Assembly: GCA_020633415.1 (NCBI GenBank)
Contig: JACKDQ010000002.1
Location: forward strand, 434,001-498,000
Length of the DNA: 64,000 nt
From: Deltaproteobacteria bacterium
Lineage (GTDB): Bacteria > Myxococcota_A > Polyangia > GCA-2747355
Direction: 5' to 3'
Under the pieces are notes generated by a model, which worked only from the letters and a program-made list of their open reading frames with translations, ran no database searches and had not been told where the DNA came from. The stretch's first letter is position 1, and each line of letters starts with the position of its first letter. This document shows, piece by piece, positions 16,619 to 26,254 of this stretch. The position numbers and the translations under genes are program-made.

Positions 16619-18187
16619 ATGAGCGCCAGACCTCAAGATTCCATCGAACGCGTACGCGGTTCAGCCACGCTGCTGCTGATCTCTGTTTTCGTCATCGCCA
16701 CCTGTGGACTCGTCTACGAACTGGTCACCGGCGCTCTAGCCTCTTACCTGCTCGGCAGCGCGGTCACGCAGTTCTCTTTGGTGATCGGATTGTTTCTCAG
16801 CGCGATGGGCCTGGGAAGCTTCCTCTCACGCTACGTCACGCGTCGTCTGCTTTCGACGTTCTTGTTCGTCGAGCTGCTCGTCGGCATCGTCGGGGGCTCC
16901 GCCGCTCTGCTGCTCTTTCTTTGTTTCGCCACCATCGGACTCTTCATGCCCGTGCTGGTCTTGGTCTCACTGACCGTCGGCACACTCGTCGGCTTGGAAA
17001 TCCCACTGCTCGTCCGTATCATGCGCACACGCCTCGACCTCTCGGCCGCGCTATCGAGCGTGCTCGGCGTCGATTATCTCGGTGCGCTCGCCGCCGCTTT
17101 GCTCTTTCCGCTCTTGATGTTGCCGCACTTGGGGCTGGTGCGTACCGGCTTTTTCTTCGGCCTACTCAACGTCGTTGTCGCGGTGATCGGACTCTATGTA
17201 TTCCGCGAACTGCTTAGCCGACGCATCGCCTTGCTGCTGCGCTGGACTGCTCTGGCCGTCGCAGCGCTGCTACTGACCGGACTGTTCACTGCAGGCAAAA
17301 CCACCGCCCTGCTCGAGGACTCGCTCTACGACGACGACGTCGTCTACGCCAAAACGACAAAGTTCCAACGCCTGGTGATCACGCGCTGGCGCAACGACTT
17401 GCGGCTGTTTATCGATGGCAACATCCAGTTCTCGAGCATCGACGAGTTTCGCTACCACGAAGCGCTGGTCCACCCTCCGCTGAGCGCGCTGAATGCGCCT
17501 CGTGACATATTGCTGCTCGGTGGCGGAGACGGCCTCGCAGCGCGCGAAGTACTCAAGTACGCCAGCGTCCGCCACATCGACCTGGTCGACCTCGACCCGG
17601 AGATGACCCGATTGTTTTCGACCCTCGAGCCACTCGTAGCGCTCAACAAAGGTTCATTGCGCGATCGCCGAGTTCAGGTGACCAACGCCGACGCCCAAGC
17701 ATTCCTCGAGCGAACCGACCGCAGTTACGACGCGATCTTGATCGACCTACCCGACCCAAATAACGAAAGCCTAGCTCGGCTTTACACGCGTAGCTTTTAT
17801 CGCTTGGTCAGCCGCCGCCTCCGCCAGCACGGCGTCTTGGTCACTCAGGCGACGAGTCCATTTTACGCCACAGACGCGTTTTGGTGCATCGCCAACACCC
17901 TCGGCGCTACGCGACCAGCTCGACCAGCCACAAAGCTTCACGTGGCGCCCTACCACGCCGACGTGCCTTCGTTTGGCGATTGGGGCTTCGTGATCGCCAG
18001 CTTCCGACCGATCGACACCGACTCCCTCAAAGTCCGCGTCCCCACCCGCTACCTCAACGATCGCTTGCTCCGCGCGCTGTTTGCATTTCCCAAGGATATT
18101 GGACCGCGTGACACCGCGGTCAACCGCCTCGACGAGCCCGCCCTGCTGCGGCTATACGCACGCGGCTATCAGCGCTACAACAAGTAG
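16619..18187 (+). CDS. Membrane-anchored polyamine aminopropyltransferase (spermidine synthase-like)
   Basis: A 522-residue protein. The first 215 residues or so hold about seven hydrophobic segments (LLISVFVIATCGLVYELVTG and on). The C-terminal half is a Rossmann-type aminopropyltransferase domain with the decarboxylated-SAM-binding motif LLLGGGDGLAAREVLKY near 300, the acidic loop DLVDLDPEM, and the catalytic DLPDPN region. The family transfers an aminopropyl group to a diamine; members with this N-terminal membrane domain are widespread and of unclear substrate. The frame opens at TTG 16613; ATG 16619 is the simpler start. Last gene of the DUF4178 run, 99 bases after DUF350. Confidence 0.88.
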   Translation: MSARPQDSIERVRGSATLLLISVFVIATCGLVYELVTGALASYLLGSAVTQFSLVIGLFLSAMGLGSFLSRYVTRRLLSTFLFVELLVGIVGGSAALLLFLCFATIGLFMPVLVLVSLTVGTLVGLEIPLLVRIMRTRLDLSAALSSVLGVDYLGALAAALLFPLLMLPHLGLVRTGFFFGLLNVVVAVIGLYVFRELLSRRIALLLRWTALAVAALLLTGLFTAGKTTALLEDSLYDDDVVYAKTTKFQRLVITRWRNDLRLFIDGNIQFSSIDEFRYHEALVHPPLSALNAPRDILLLGGGDGLAAREVLKYASVRHIDLVDLDPEMTRLFSTLEPLVALNKGSLRDRRVQVTNADAQAFLERTDRSYDAILIDLPDPNNESLARLYTRSFYRLVSRRLRQHGVLVTQATSPFYATDAFWCIANTLGATRPARPATKLHVAPYHADVPSFGDWGFVIASFRPIDTDSLKVRVPTRYLNDRLLRALFAFPKDIGPRDTAVNRLDEPALLRLYARGYQRYNK

Positions 18188-18209
18188 CGCTGACGCGATC
18201 AACACCCGA

Positions 18210-20615
18210 CTAGTGCGAGGTCCGCGTGCCGTGGGTCAGCCGCCAATCGAGCGCCGTGGACGGCTCGGACAGAAAGGCTGAGGGCTTGCGCAAGCGCAGC
18301 GCTTGGCGCAAGACATCATCCATGTGCGACACTGGAACGATCTCGACGGCGCGTCGCACAGAGAGCGGGATCTCTTTGATGTCCTTTTCGTTGTCCTGAG
18401 GAACCAGCATCAGCTGAACTTCGGAGCGAAAGGCAGCCAACGCCTTGTCTTTCAGTCCGCCGATTTCGAGCACGCGGCCACGCAGCGTGATCTCGCCGGT
18501 CATCGCGACTTCACGTCGTACCGGAATCTGCAGCAACGCCGAAGCCATCGCCGTGGCGATCGCAATTCCCGCAGACGGTCCATCTTTGGGAATCGCTCCC
18601 TCCGGGCAATGCACGTGGATCTCAACACCTTGATAAAAGTCCGGATCGAGACCGAGGCTAGACGCTCGACTGCGCAGGTAGCTCAGTGCCGCTTGCGCCG
18701 ACTCCTGCATCACATCGCCCAGCTTGCCCGTCAGTAGCAGTTTGCCCTTGCCGGGCATCACCGTGACTTCGGTGCTCAACAGCTCGCCCCCATGTGAGGT
18801 CACCGCCAGGCCGTTGACCATGCCGATAAAATCGGTCTCCTCGCGTTTGTCGACGCGATACTTCGGCACGCCGAGGTATTTGCTGACCGCACTGCGCGTC
18901 ACGCGCAGCGAGCGATTCTTCGGGTCAGCGATGTGAGCGCGCGCAAGCTTTCGGCAGATCGCCGCGATCTGTCGCTCAAGATCGCGCACGCCAGCTTCTT
19001 TGCTGTAGTGATTAACGATCGTTAGCAGCGCCCCATCGGATAGCGTCACATCAAGCCCCGCTAACCCGTTGGCCTTGAGCTGCTTGGGCACCAGGTAACG
19101 ACGGGCGATCGAAAGCTTCTCCTCATCGGTATAGCCTGGAAGCTCGATGATCTCCATGCGGTCGCGCAACGGCAGCGGTATGTCAGCCAAACTGTTGGCC
19201 GTGGTGATAAACATCACGTCGGAGAGATCGTAATCGAGATCGAGGTAGTGATCGTTGAAGGCATCGTTCTGCTCGGGGTCAAGCACCTCGAGTAATGCCG
19301 ACGACGGATCGCCACGGAAATCCGTCGACATCTTGTCGACCTCGTCGAGCAAAAAGACGGGGTTCGATGTCCCCGCACGCCTCAGGTGCTGGATAATTTT
19401 GCCGGGCAGCGCACCAATGTACGTGCGCCGATGCCCGCGAATCTCAGCTTCGTCGCGTACGCCCCCGAGAGACAGTCGGACGAAATTTCGCCCGGTCGCA
19501 CGAGCGATGCTCCGACCGAGCGACGTTTTGCCAACTCCGGGTGGACCGACGAAACAAAGGATCGGCCCCTTGAGCTTACCGACGAGTGAGAGTACAGCGA
19601 GATGTTCTATGATGCGCTGCTTGATCTTATCCAGGCCGTAATGGTCTTCCTCGAGGATCTGCGCGGCGCGCTCGATGTTGAGTTCTTCCTCTGAGCGCTC
19701 GGACCAGGGCAACGCGATCACCCAGTCGATATAATTGCGAACCACCGTCGCTTCGGCGGAAAGTGGCGCCATCATCTTCAGCTTGCGCAATTCGCGCTCT
19801 AGCCGTTCGTTGGCTTCGGCCGACATTTCCTTAGCGGCGATCTGCTGCTGAACTTCGAGGATTTCGCTTTGGAACTCGTCCTGTTCGCCAAGTTCCTTCT
19901 GGATCGCCTGCATCTGCTCGTTGAGGTAGTACTCGCGTTGGCCACGCTCCATCTGTCGCTTGACCCGCGTGCGGATGCGCTTTTCCGTCTGCAGGATTTC
20001 GATCTCCTCCTGCAGCACTTTGAGCAGCATTTCCATCCGCGTCTCGACGCCGATCACCTCAAGCAGCTCTTGCTTCTGCTCAACCTTGAGCGACAAGTGG
20101 GCAGCGATCGTGTCGACCAAGAAATCCGCCTCGTCGATCGCCTGCACGGCGACCAGGATCTCGGCGTCGATCTGCTTGTTGAGCTTGACGTAGGTTTCGA
20201 AAGCCGAAATCAGCGCACGACTGAGGGCCTCGGTCTCGACATCAAGCCGCGTCTGCTCGGCAATATCCTCGACCTCGACGGAAAGCGAGGAGGCGTCGTC
20301 GATGAAGTTGAGAATCTTCACGCGACGCAAGCCGCCGACGAACACTTTCACCGTGCCATCGGGCAACCGCAAAAGGCGCTTTATCTCCGCGCAGGTACCA
20401 ACAGAGAACACCTCTGCCGCGTTGGGATCGTTTTCTCGCGCATCGCGCTGAGCAGCGAGAACGATCTCTTTGGTTTGCTCCATTGCGGCCTCGACCGCCG
20501 CGATCGAGCGCTTGCGACCAACGAATAGCGGCATCACCGTGTGCGGAAAGATCACGATGTCGCGAAGTGGCAAGAGCGGGAGCAGATAGGTTTTGGGTGA
20601 ATCAGATTGGCTCAT
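18210..20615 (-). CDS. lon: ATP-dependent protease Lon
   Basis: An 801-residue cytoplasmic AAA+ serine protease, full length for LonA. Order: N-terminal substrate-binding domain (LLPLLPLRDIVIFPHTVMPL), coiled coil, AAA+ module with Walker A GPPGVGKT near 355 and sensor regions, then the protease domain with the catalytic Ser in PKDGPSAGIA near 680 and Lys in GGLKDKALAA. It degrades misfolded and regulatory proteins. The frame is open to 20654, but the Met at 20615 begins the normal Lon N-terminus. It is the last gene of the tig-clpP-clpX-lon cluster, 151 bases after clpX. Confidence 0.97.
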   Translation of the reverse strand: MSQSDSPKTYLLPLLPLRDIVIFPHTVMPLFVGRKRSIAAVEAAMEQTKEIVLAAQRDARENDPNAAEVFSVGTCAEIKRLLRLPDGTVKVFVGGLRRVKILNFIDDASSLSVEVEDIAEQTRLDVETEALSRALISAFETYVKLNKQIDAEILVAVQAIDEADFLVDTIAAHLSLKVEQKQELLEVIGVETRMEMLLKVLQEEIEILQTEKRIRTRVKRQMERGQREYYLNEQMQAIQKELGEQDEFQSEILEVQQQIAAKEMSAEANERLERELRKLKMMAPLSAEATVVRNYIDWVIALPWSERSEEELNIERAAQILEEDHYGLDKIKQRIIEHLAVLSLVGKLKGPILCFVGPPGVGKTSLGRSIARATGRNFVRLSLGGVRDEAEIRGHRRTYIGALPGKIIQHLRRAGTSNPVFLLDEVDKMSTDFRGDPSSALLEVLDPEQNDAFNDHYLDLDYDLSDVMFITTANSLADIPLPLRDRMEIIELPGYTDEEKLSIARRYLVPKQLKANGLAGLDVTLSDGALLTIVNHYSKEAGVRDLERQIAAICRKLARAHIADPKNRSLRVTRSAVSKYLGVPKYRVDKREETDFIGMVNGLAVTSHGGELLSTEVTVMPGKGKLLLTGKLGDVMQESAQAALSYLRSRASSLGLDPDFYQGVEIHVHCPEGAIPKDGPSAGIAIATAMASALLQIPVRREVAMTGEITLRGRVLEIGGLKDKALAAFRSEVQLMLVPQDNEKDIKEIPLSVRRAVEIVPVSHMDDVLRQALRLRKPSAFLSEPSTALDWRLTHGTRTSH

Positions 20616-20766
20616 ACCTGGCCAATATAGCACCGCGTTCCGGCAGCGCGCCAATTACCGCTGAATGACGGGCCAACGGCAACTCACCGAAAGTGCGAAT
20701 GATTTTAATGGCAATCCACAGCGCGCATGAAATCGGCGCGGCGATGTTGCTGTGCTGATTCGGCGC

Positions 20767-22026
<1,260 letters not shown>

Positions 22027-22179
22027 GGTCGCACATCCTCTGTGTAGGGCCGTCCGGCCTTAAGCGTACAAAGCTAGAGCCGCTCAGGCAACTCGCCTCG
22101 CGGCATGAATCCACGCGAAAGGTTTGCGGCGCGTGGCGAGCTAAGCCGCCCCCGGCCACGCCCGGTGGACGACGCAGAA

Positions 22180-22785
22180 CTACTTGGGCTTGGCGATATC
22201 GTCTTTGCGCACGAGGATATCGTCTATCAAGCCGTATTCTTTAGCTTCTTGCGGAGCCATGAAGTAGTCACGGTCCGTGTCTTGGCGAATCTTATCGAAC
22301 TCCTGGCCGGTATGCTTGACCAGTATCTTGTTCAGTCGCTCACGGGTCCGCAGAATCTCTTGAGCTTGAATATCGATATCCGAGGCCTGCCCGCTAAACC
22401 CACCCAGTGGCTGGTGGATCAAGATACGCGAATGGGGCAAGGCGAAGCGCTTGTTCTTGGCGCCGGCGGCCAAGAGCAGCGCGCCCATCGACGCCGCCTG
22501 TCCCATGCAGATCGTCGCCACGTCACAGCGAACGTATTGCATCGTGTCGTAGATCGCCAACCCCGCAGTGACCACGCCGCCCGGCGAGTTGATGTAGAGG
22601 TTGATGTCGCGATCGGGATCCTCTGACTCCAGAAACAGCATCTGGGCGATAACCACGTTCGCCATGTCGTCGGCGACTTGGCCACCAAGGAAAACGATAC
22701 GGTCTTTGAGCAAACGAGAAAAGATGTCCCAACCGCGTTCGCCACGGTGGGTCTGCTCGATCACGGTCGGAATAATGTGTGGCAT
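22180..22785 (-). CDS. clpP: ATP-dependent Clp protease proteolytic subunit ClpP
   Basis: A 201-residue serine peptidase that assembles into a 14-mer and partners with ClpX. The catalytic Ser is in GQAASMGALLL near 98 and the His in PHSRILIHQPLGG near 123; the family substrate-binding INSPGG is also present. The frame extends upstream to 22842, but the Met at 22785 gives the standard N-terminus (MPHIIPTVIEQTHRGERGWD) and has GAGGGG 4-9 bases upstream. It lies between tig and clpX. Confidence 0.97.
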   Translation of the reverse strand: MPHIIPTVIEQTHRGERGWDIFSRLLKDRIVFLGGQVADDMANVVIAQMLFLESEDPDRDINLYINSPGGVVTAGLAIYDTMQYVRCDVATICMGQAASMGALLLAAGAKNKRFALPHSRILIHQPLGGFSGQASDIDIQAQEILRTRERLNKILVKHTGQEFDKIRQDTDRDYFMAPQEAKEYGLIDDILVRKDDIAKPK

Positions 22786-22865
22786 GCGCCCCTCGTCGTC
22801 AGCAACTCGCCAAGCCGTCTCGCGCGACCCGCCAGCCTCCACAGCCCGCGCTTTGGCGCGGTACT

Positions 22866-22908
22866 GCTGAGAACTCAGCGAAAGCCACCCCGTGGACGGT
22901 TTCCACGG
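22866..22908. other. Two inverted repeats in the tig-clpP gap
   Basis: GCTGAG-AA-CTCAGC (22866-22879) and CCGTGGA-5 nt-TCCACGG (22890-22908) lie in the 135-base gap after the tig stop. On the minus strand the second would form a hairpin 13 bases past the stop codon, with only a weak T-rich sequence after it. They may act as an attenuator, RNA-processing site, or operator for clpP. Confidence 0.4.
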
Positions 22909-22920
22909 CGCCAGACCGAA

Positions 22921-24345
22921 TTACGACTCAGCGTCTGCTTCGGTGTTGTCCGATTCTTCAGCGTTATCAGATGGTTCTTCTACGACGATGTTAGCCTTGG
23001 ACATCAACAGGTCAAGCGTTTTTTCTTCACGCAGCGCGGCGCGAATACCGAGCAGCCGACCTTCCTTTTCGTACTCAGCCCGCACCTTGGCCACGGCTTG
23101 ACCGCGCTGCTCGGCGATCTCTTCGAGCTTGGCGGTGATGTCCGCGTCAGTCACTTCGACCTTTTCGGCCTTGGCGATCGCCTCGATCAGCAGCATCGAC
23201 TGCACGGTCTCTTCGGCGTCGCCGCGCGCACGGTCTTTGAGCGCCTCTTCGTCGATGCCCGCAGTGCGACGATCGATACCGAACATCGCCAGCTGCATGC
23301 TGATCATGCGCTCGAGGTGTCGATCGACGAGCGCCGGTACAACGGGCACTTCGTTAATCTTCAGCAGCTCTTTGACCAGCGCCGACTTTGCTTCTTCAAC
23401 GGCGCGCTTCTCGTCCGCTTCGAGCAGCTCCTTGCGCAGCACTTCGCGCAGCTCGGCCAACGACTCGGCCTCGCCAGTGTCTTTGGCGAAATCATCGTCG
23501 AGTTCGGGCACGACCTTCTGACGCGCATCTTTGATCGTCACCAACAAACGCGCTTCTTCGCCGTGATCATGGTCGTGATCGCAGTCCTCGCCGTGTTCGT
23601 GGTCGTGGTCGTGGTGATGGGCCGGTAGCGTCAGCTTGATATCGAGCTCTTCTTCTTCGAGGCTAATGCCGGTCAGCTTCGCCGCCAAACCGGGCAAAGG
23701 CTCGATCGGCGAAGACGCATCGAGCTCGACGCGTTGATTATCGAGCGAAAGCGGCCGATCGCCGATCTTGCCGAGGATGTCCACGGTGATCACGTCGCCA
23801 GGCGCAGTGTTGCGACCCTCGATTGGCAAGTACTCGGTAAACTGTCGACGCTTGCCTTCGAGCGACCGTTCGATCGCCTCATCGGAGGTCTTGGCCGGCC
23901 GCTGTTTGACCGTCACACCGAAGTAGTCTTTGGGCTCAACCTCGGGCACGACCTGCAGCACGGCAGCATAACGAAACGCGTCACCGTCGACGATACCATC
24001 GTCTTCGAATTGCGGCTCGGACACCGGCGCCAGTTCATTGTCGGTCAACGCCTTGCTGATCGAGTCATGACGCAGCCGCTGGGCGACCTCGCTGTTGACG
24101 TGTTTGCCGAATAACTGCTCTAGCATTCGCCGTGGCACTTTGCCCTTGCGGAACCCCTTGACCGTTACGCCTTGACCAAGTTCGCGGTAGGCTTCCTCGA
24201 GACGCGTACTGACTTCGTCCCAGGGAATTTCCACGGCAACACGCCGCTCGACATCGCTGGTGCGTTCAACCGTCACCGACATCTGTAGCGCTATCTCGCC
24301 GATTTGCTCGGCACTTTCCTGCTCAGTCACACTACTCATCATCAT
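22921..24345 (-). CDS. tig: Trigger factor, with a His/Asp-rich insertion
   Basis: A ribosome-associated chaperone of 474 residues. The ribosome-binding domain carries the GFRKGKVPR signature (in TVKGFRKGKVPRRMLEQLFG). The PPIase-like FKBP domain follows (APGDVITVDILGKIGD), then the helical C-terminal arm domain. Residues 243-264 form an insertion in the FKBP domain with nine His, one Cys and many Asp/Glu, a likely metal-binding or flexible loop. The start could be one of three consecutive ATGs (24345-24339), the third having AGGTGG at good spacing. The more family-typical Met at 24282 has a poor ribosome site, so a 20-residue N-terminal extension is plausible. Confidence 0.95.
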   Translation of the reverse strand: MMMSSVTEQESAEQIGEIALQMSVTVERTSDVERRVAVEIPWDEVSTRLEEAYRELGQGVTVKGFRKGKVPRRMLEQLFGKHVNSEVAQRLRHDSISKALTDNELAPVSEPQFEDDGIVDGDAFRYAAVLQVVPEVEPKDYFGVTVKQRPAKTSDEAIERSLEGKRRQFTEYLPIEGRNTAPGDVITVDILGKIGDRPLSLDNQRVELDASSPIEPLPGLAAKLTGISLEEEELDIKLTLPAHHHDHDHEHGEDCDHDHDHGEEARLLVTIKDARQKVVPELDDDFAKDTGEAESLAELREVLRKELLEADEKRAVEEAKSALVKELLKINEVPVVPALVDRHLERMISMQLAMFGIDRRTAGIDEEALKDRARGDAEETVQSMLLIEAIAKAEKVEVTDADITAKLEEIAEQRGQAVAKVRAEYEKEGRLLGIRAALREEKTLDLLMSKANIVVEEPSDNAEESDNTEADAES

Positions 24346-24378
24346 TCCACCTGCCGCAAAGACTCCGGCGGCGGACCC

Positions 24379-24406
24379 TACTTACCACGGTGGTAAGCGA
24401 AGTCAA
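24379..24406 (-). promoter_or_regulatory. Candidate tig promoter containing a perfect palindrome
   Basis: On the minus strand a TTGACT (bases 24401-24406) and a TAAGTA (24379-24384) are 16 bases apart, a reasonable housekeeping promoter 35-60 bases ahead of tig. The spacer is almost wholly a perfect 17-bp palindrome, CTTACCAC-G-GTGGTAAG (24381-24397). A dimeric repressor bound there would block this promoter. The same site is ahead of the divergent GNAT gene. Confidence 0.5.
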
Positions 24407-24462
24407 CACAAGGCTATCGCTGCAGATTCAGCGGATGCTATGCTCAAGCCATCGCCCGACTA

Positions 24463-25389
24463 TTGGACAGCAGCGAGTCCGTTCATCCGGCCCTGGCAGC
24501 CGACCTGGAGCTGCGCGGCTTGGTGGCCGGTCGGCTGACCGACGAGCGCCGCGAGGCCCTGATAGAGGTGGAAGCCGAGCGAATTCGCCGCACCATCGCT
24601 AGCGGCGGCTGGGCGATGGCCAACCCGGCCGGAGTCGCGCTCGTCGCCAATCTCATCTGGGATACCGAGCACTTCGGCGAGCCGTCGGCCGACCTGCGCC
24701 GACTCTACCTTTCGCCCGAGGCCGATCCCAGCGCGATCGCCGAGTTGCTGAATGCGGTGTTGGCGCACTGCAAAACACTTGGAATCAAGAGGTATTCTGC
24801 ACGGGTCCTGCCGGCGAGCGCGATCGCCCTCAACCTGCTGATCGCGCAGCATGGTTTTCGGCTCGTCGACACCTCCCTCGAAATCGGCAACGCCCGACCG
24901 CCGGTAGGTGACATTGGCGGCGGGCGCTGGCCGGCGGAGACGGCTCAGGTTGCAGACATCGAACAGCTGGTCAAACTGTCGCACGCCTTCACCGACAACC
25001 GTTTTTACCGCGATCCGGCGATCGCAACGCAGCTTGCCCGCGGGGTCTATGAAAAGTGGGTCAGCGCAGCGACTCAGGCCGGCGAATTGCTCTGCGTCCG
25101 TGACGCGGGACAATGCGTTGGCCTGTGTACCACCCGCCAAATCGACTTGGCGACGACGCCCTTTGGGCTGATCGGGCTCGTGATCGTCGCGCCGGCGTAC
25201 CGCGGCCGCGGCGTATTCGATGCGTTACTCGATGGTGCCCGCCGCGCGCTCTGTCCCGATGGCGAGTCCGCGTTAGTCAGCTCAACGCAACTGAACAACG
25301 TTGCCGCACAGCGCGCCTTCGCCCGCCATGGGTTGTATCCGTTTGCCGCGCGCCACGTGCTGCACCGCAGTAGCTCGCAAACCAGCTGA
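24463..25389 (+). CDS. GNAT-family N-acetyltransferase (WecD-like layout)
   Basis: A 308-residue cytoplasmic protein. The N-terminal half has the ANLIWDTEHFGEPSADLRRL segment seen in WecD-type acyltransferases, ending in an incomplete GNAT-like half. The C-terminal half holds the acetyl-CoA-binding motif A, LIVIVAPAYRGRGVFDALLD-like (V-x-x-x-x-R-G-x-G), near 235-256, then STQLNNVAAQRAFARHGLYP. The acceptor is unknown; no nucleotide-sugar genes adjoin. Start is taken as TTG 24463 because an upstream ATG at 24438 is out of frame; a later start cannot be excluded. Confidence 0.75.
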   Translation: MDSSESVHPALAADLELRGLVAGRLTDERREALIEVEAERIRRTIASGGWAMANPAGVALVANLIWDTEHFGEPSADLRRLYLSPEADPSAIAELLNAVLAHCKTLGIKRYSARVLPASAIALNLLIAQHGFRLVDTSLEIGNARPPVGDIGGGRWPAETAQVADIEQLVKLSHAFTDNRFYRDPAIATQLARGVYEKWVSAATQAGELLCVRDAGQCVGLCTTRQIDLATTPFGLIGLVIVAPAYRGRGVFDALLDGARRALCPDGESALVSSTQLNNVAAQRAFARHGLYPFAARHVLHRSSSQTS

Positions 25390-25396
25390 CGGTCCG

Positions 25397-26254
25397 TTAA
25401 CTCTTGCTCAAGCGGCGCGCCACTTCGGGGCGCAACAGGCCGCCCTCTACGAGGGCTTTGAGCAACCCCTCTAACACGCGCGTATTGCGCGCGCTGATCG
25501 CTTCAAGCTGGGCCAGTCGTTCCTCGATCGTCGCACTGACCAAGCGCGCTTTGTCGATCGGTGGCACATCGAGGGTGATATGAAAGCCCTCGCCGCTCGG
25601 TACGGCGGCCAGCGCCAAATCGACTGAATCGATTCGCACCCGCTCGGCAATCCGTACCGGATCGAGCTGCGCGGGTTGACGCGCTCGCACTTTGACTTGC
25701 AGATCAGGCCCGCCAGGGACGCGGGCCGCCTCTTGCTGCGCCTCCGCCACAAGCGCCTCCGCGTGGGGGTCCTGACGCAGCGGCGAATCGGGACTCAAGT
25801 CGAGGTCCTGCGTGCCGGGAAGCTCACCGTAGAAGATATAGGCGATCGCTTTTTCGATCGCCGTCGGTGCCGCGATGTGCGGTCGGACATTGCAGCGCGT
25901 CGCCATCCGCACCTGGTCGACAGCATCGATATTGCCCGGATCGGCCATCGCCAAGTCTAAGAAACGCTTGCTGTGGTCAGCGGCAAAGCACAACAGTTGG
26001 AAGCGCTGGCAAAGATCACGTGGCACCAGCTGAGCGATCTGCGGGTTGATCATCTTCGGATCGAGAGCCACTGCCGGCAAACGATACTGGCGACTGAGCG
26101 CGCGGATCAGCGTCTCCTCGCTGACAAATCCCATCTCCACCAGGTAACGACCAAGTTGCCCACCCCAGCGCTGCTGTTCGGCCAGAGCCCGCTGCAAGTC
26201 ACGCGGATCGAGCTTGCCCGCTTTGACCAAGATATCGCCGATCCGCTCCCGCAC
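25397..26254 (-). CDS. GspE N-terminal (MshEN) domain protein lacking the ATPase
   Basis: A 285-residue soluble protein. Residues 1-145 match the N-terminal domain of type II secretion/type IV pilus ATPases (IGDILVKAGKLDPRDLQRAL, QLGRYLVEMGFVSEETLIRA), a fold that in some members binds cyclic di-GMP. No Walker motifs follow. The rest is a low-complexity linker and a conserved-looking C-terminal segment rich in Glu/Arg. The GTG start at 26254 comes directly after the TAA of the upstream kinase gene, so translation is almost certainly coupled. Probably an adaptor or sensor working with that kinase; this is inferred from context. Confidence 0.75.
   Translation of the reverse strand: MRERIGDILVKAGKLDPRDLQRALAEQQRWGGQLGRYLVEMGFVSEETLIRALSRQYRLPAVALDPKMINPQIAQLVPRDLCQRFQLLCFAADHSKRFLDLAMADPGNIDAVDQVRMATRCNVRPHIAAPTAIEKAIAYIFYGELPGTQDLDLSPDSPLRQDPHAEALVAEAQQEAARVPGGPDLQVKVRARQPAQLDPVRIAERVRIDSVDLALAAVPSGEGFHITLDVPPIDKARLVSATIEERLAQLEAISARNTRVLEGLLKALVEGGLLRPEVARRLSKS

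Noticed and set aside
22678..23628. Rightward 316-residue open frame across clpP and tig
   Set aside because: It is antisense to two well-recognised genes and its translation has no domain.
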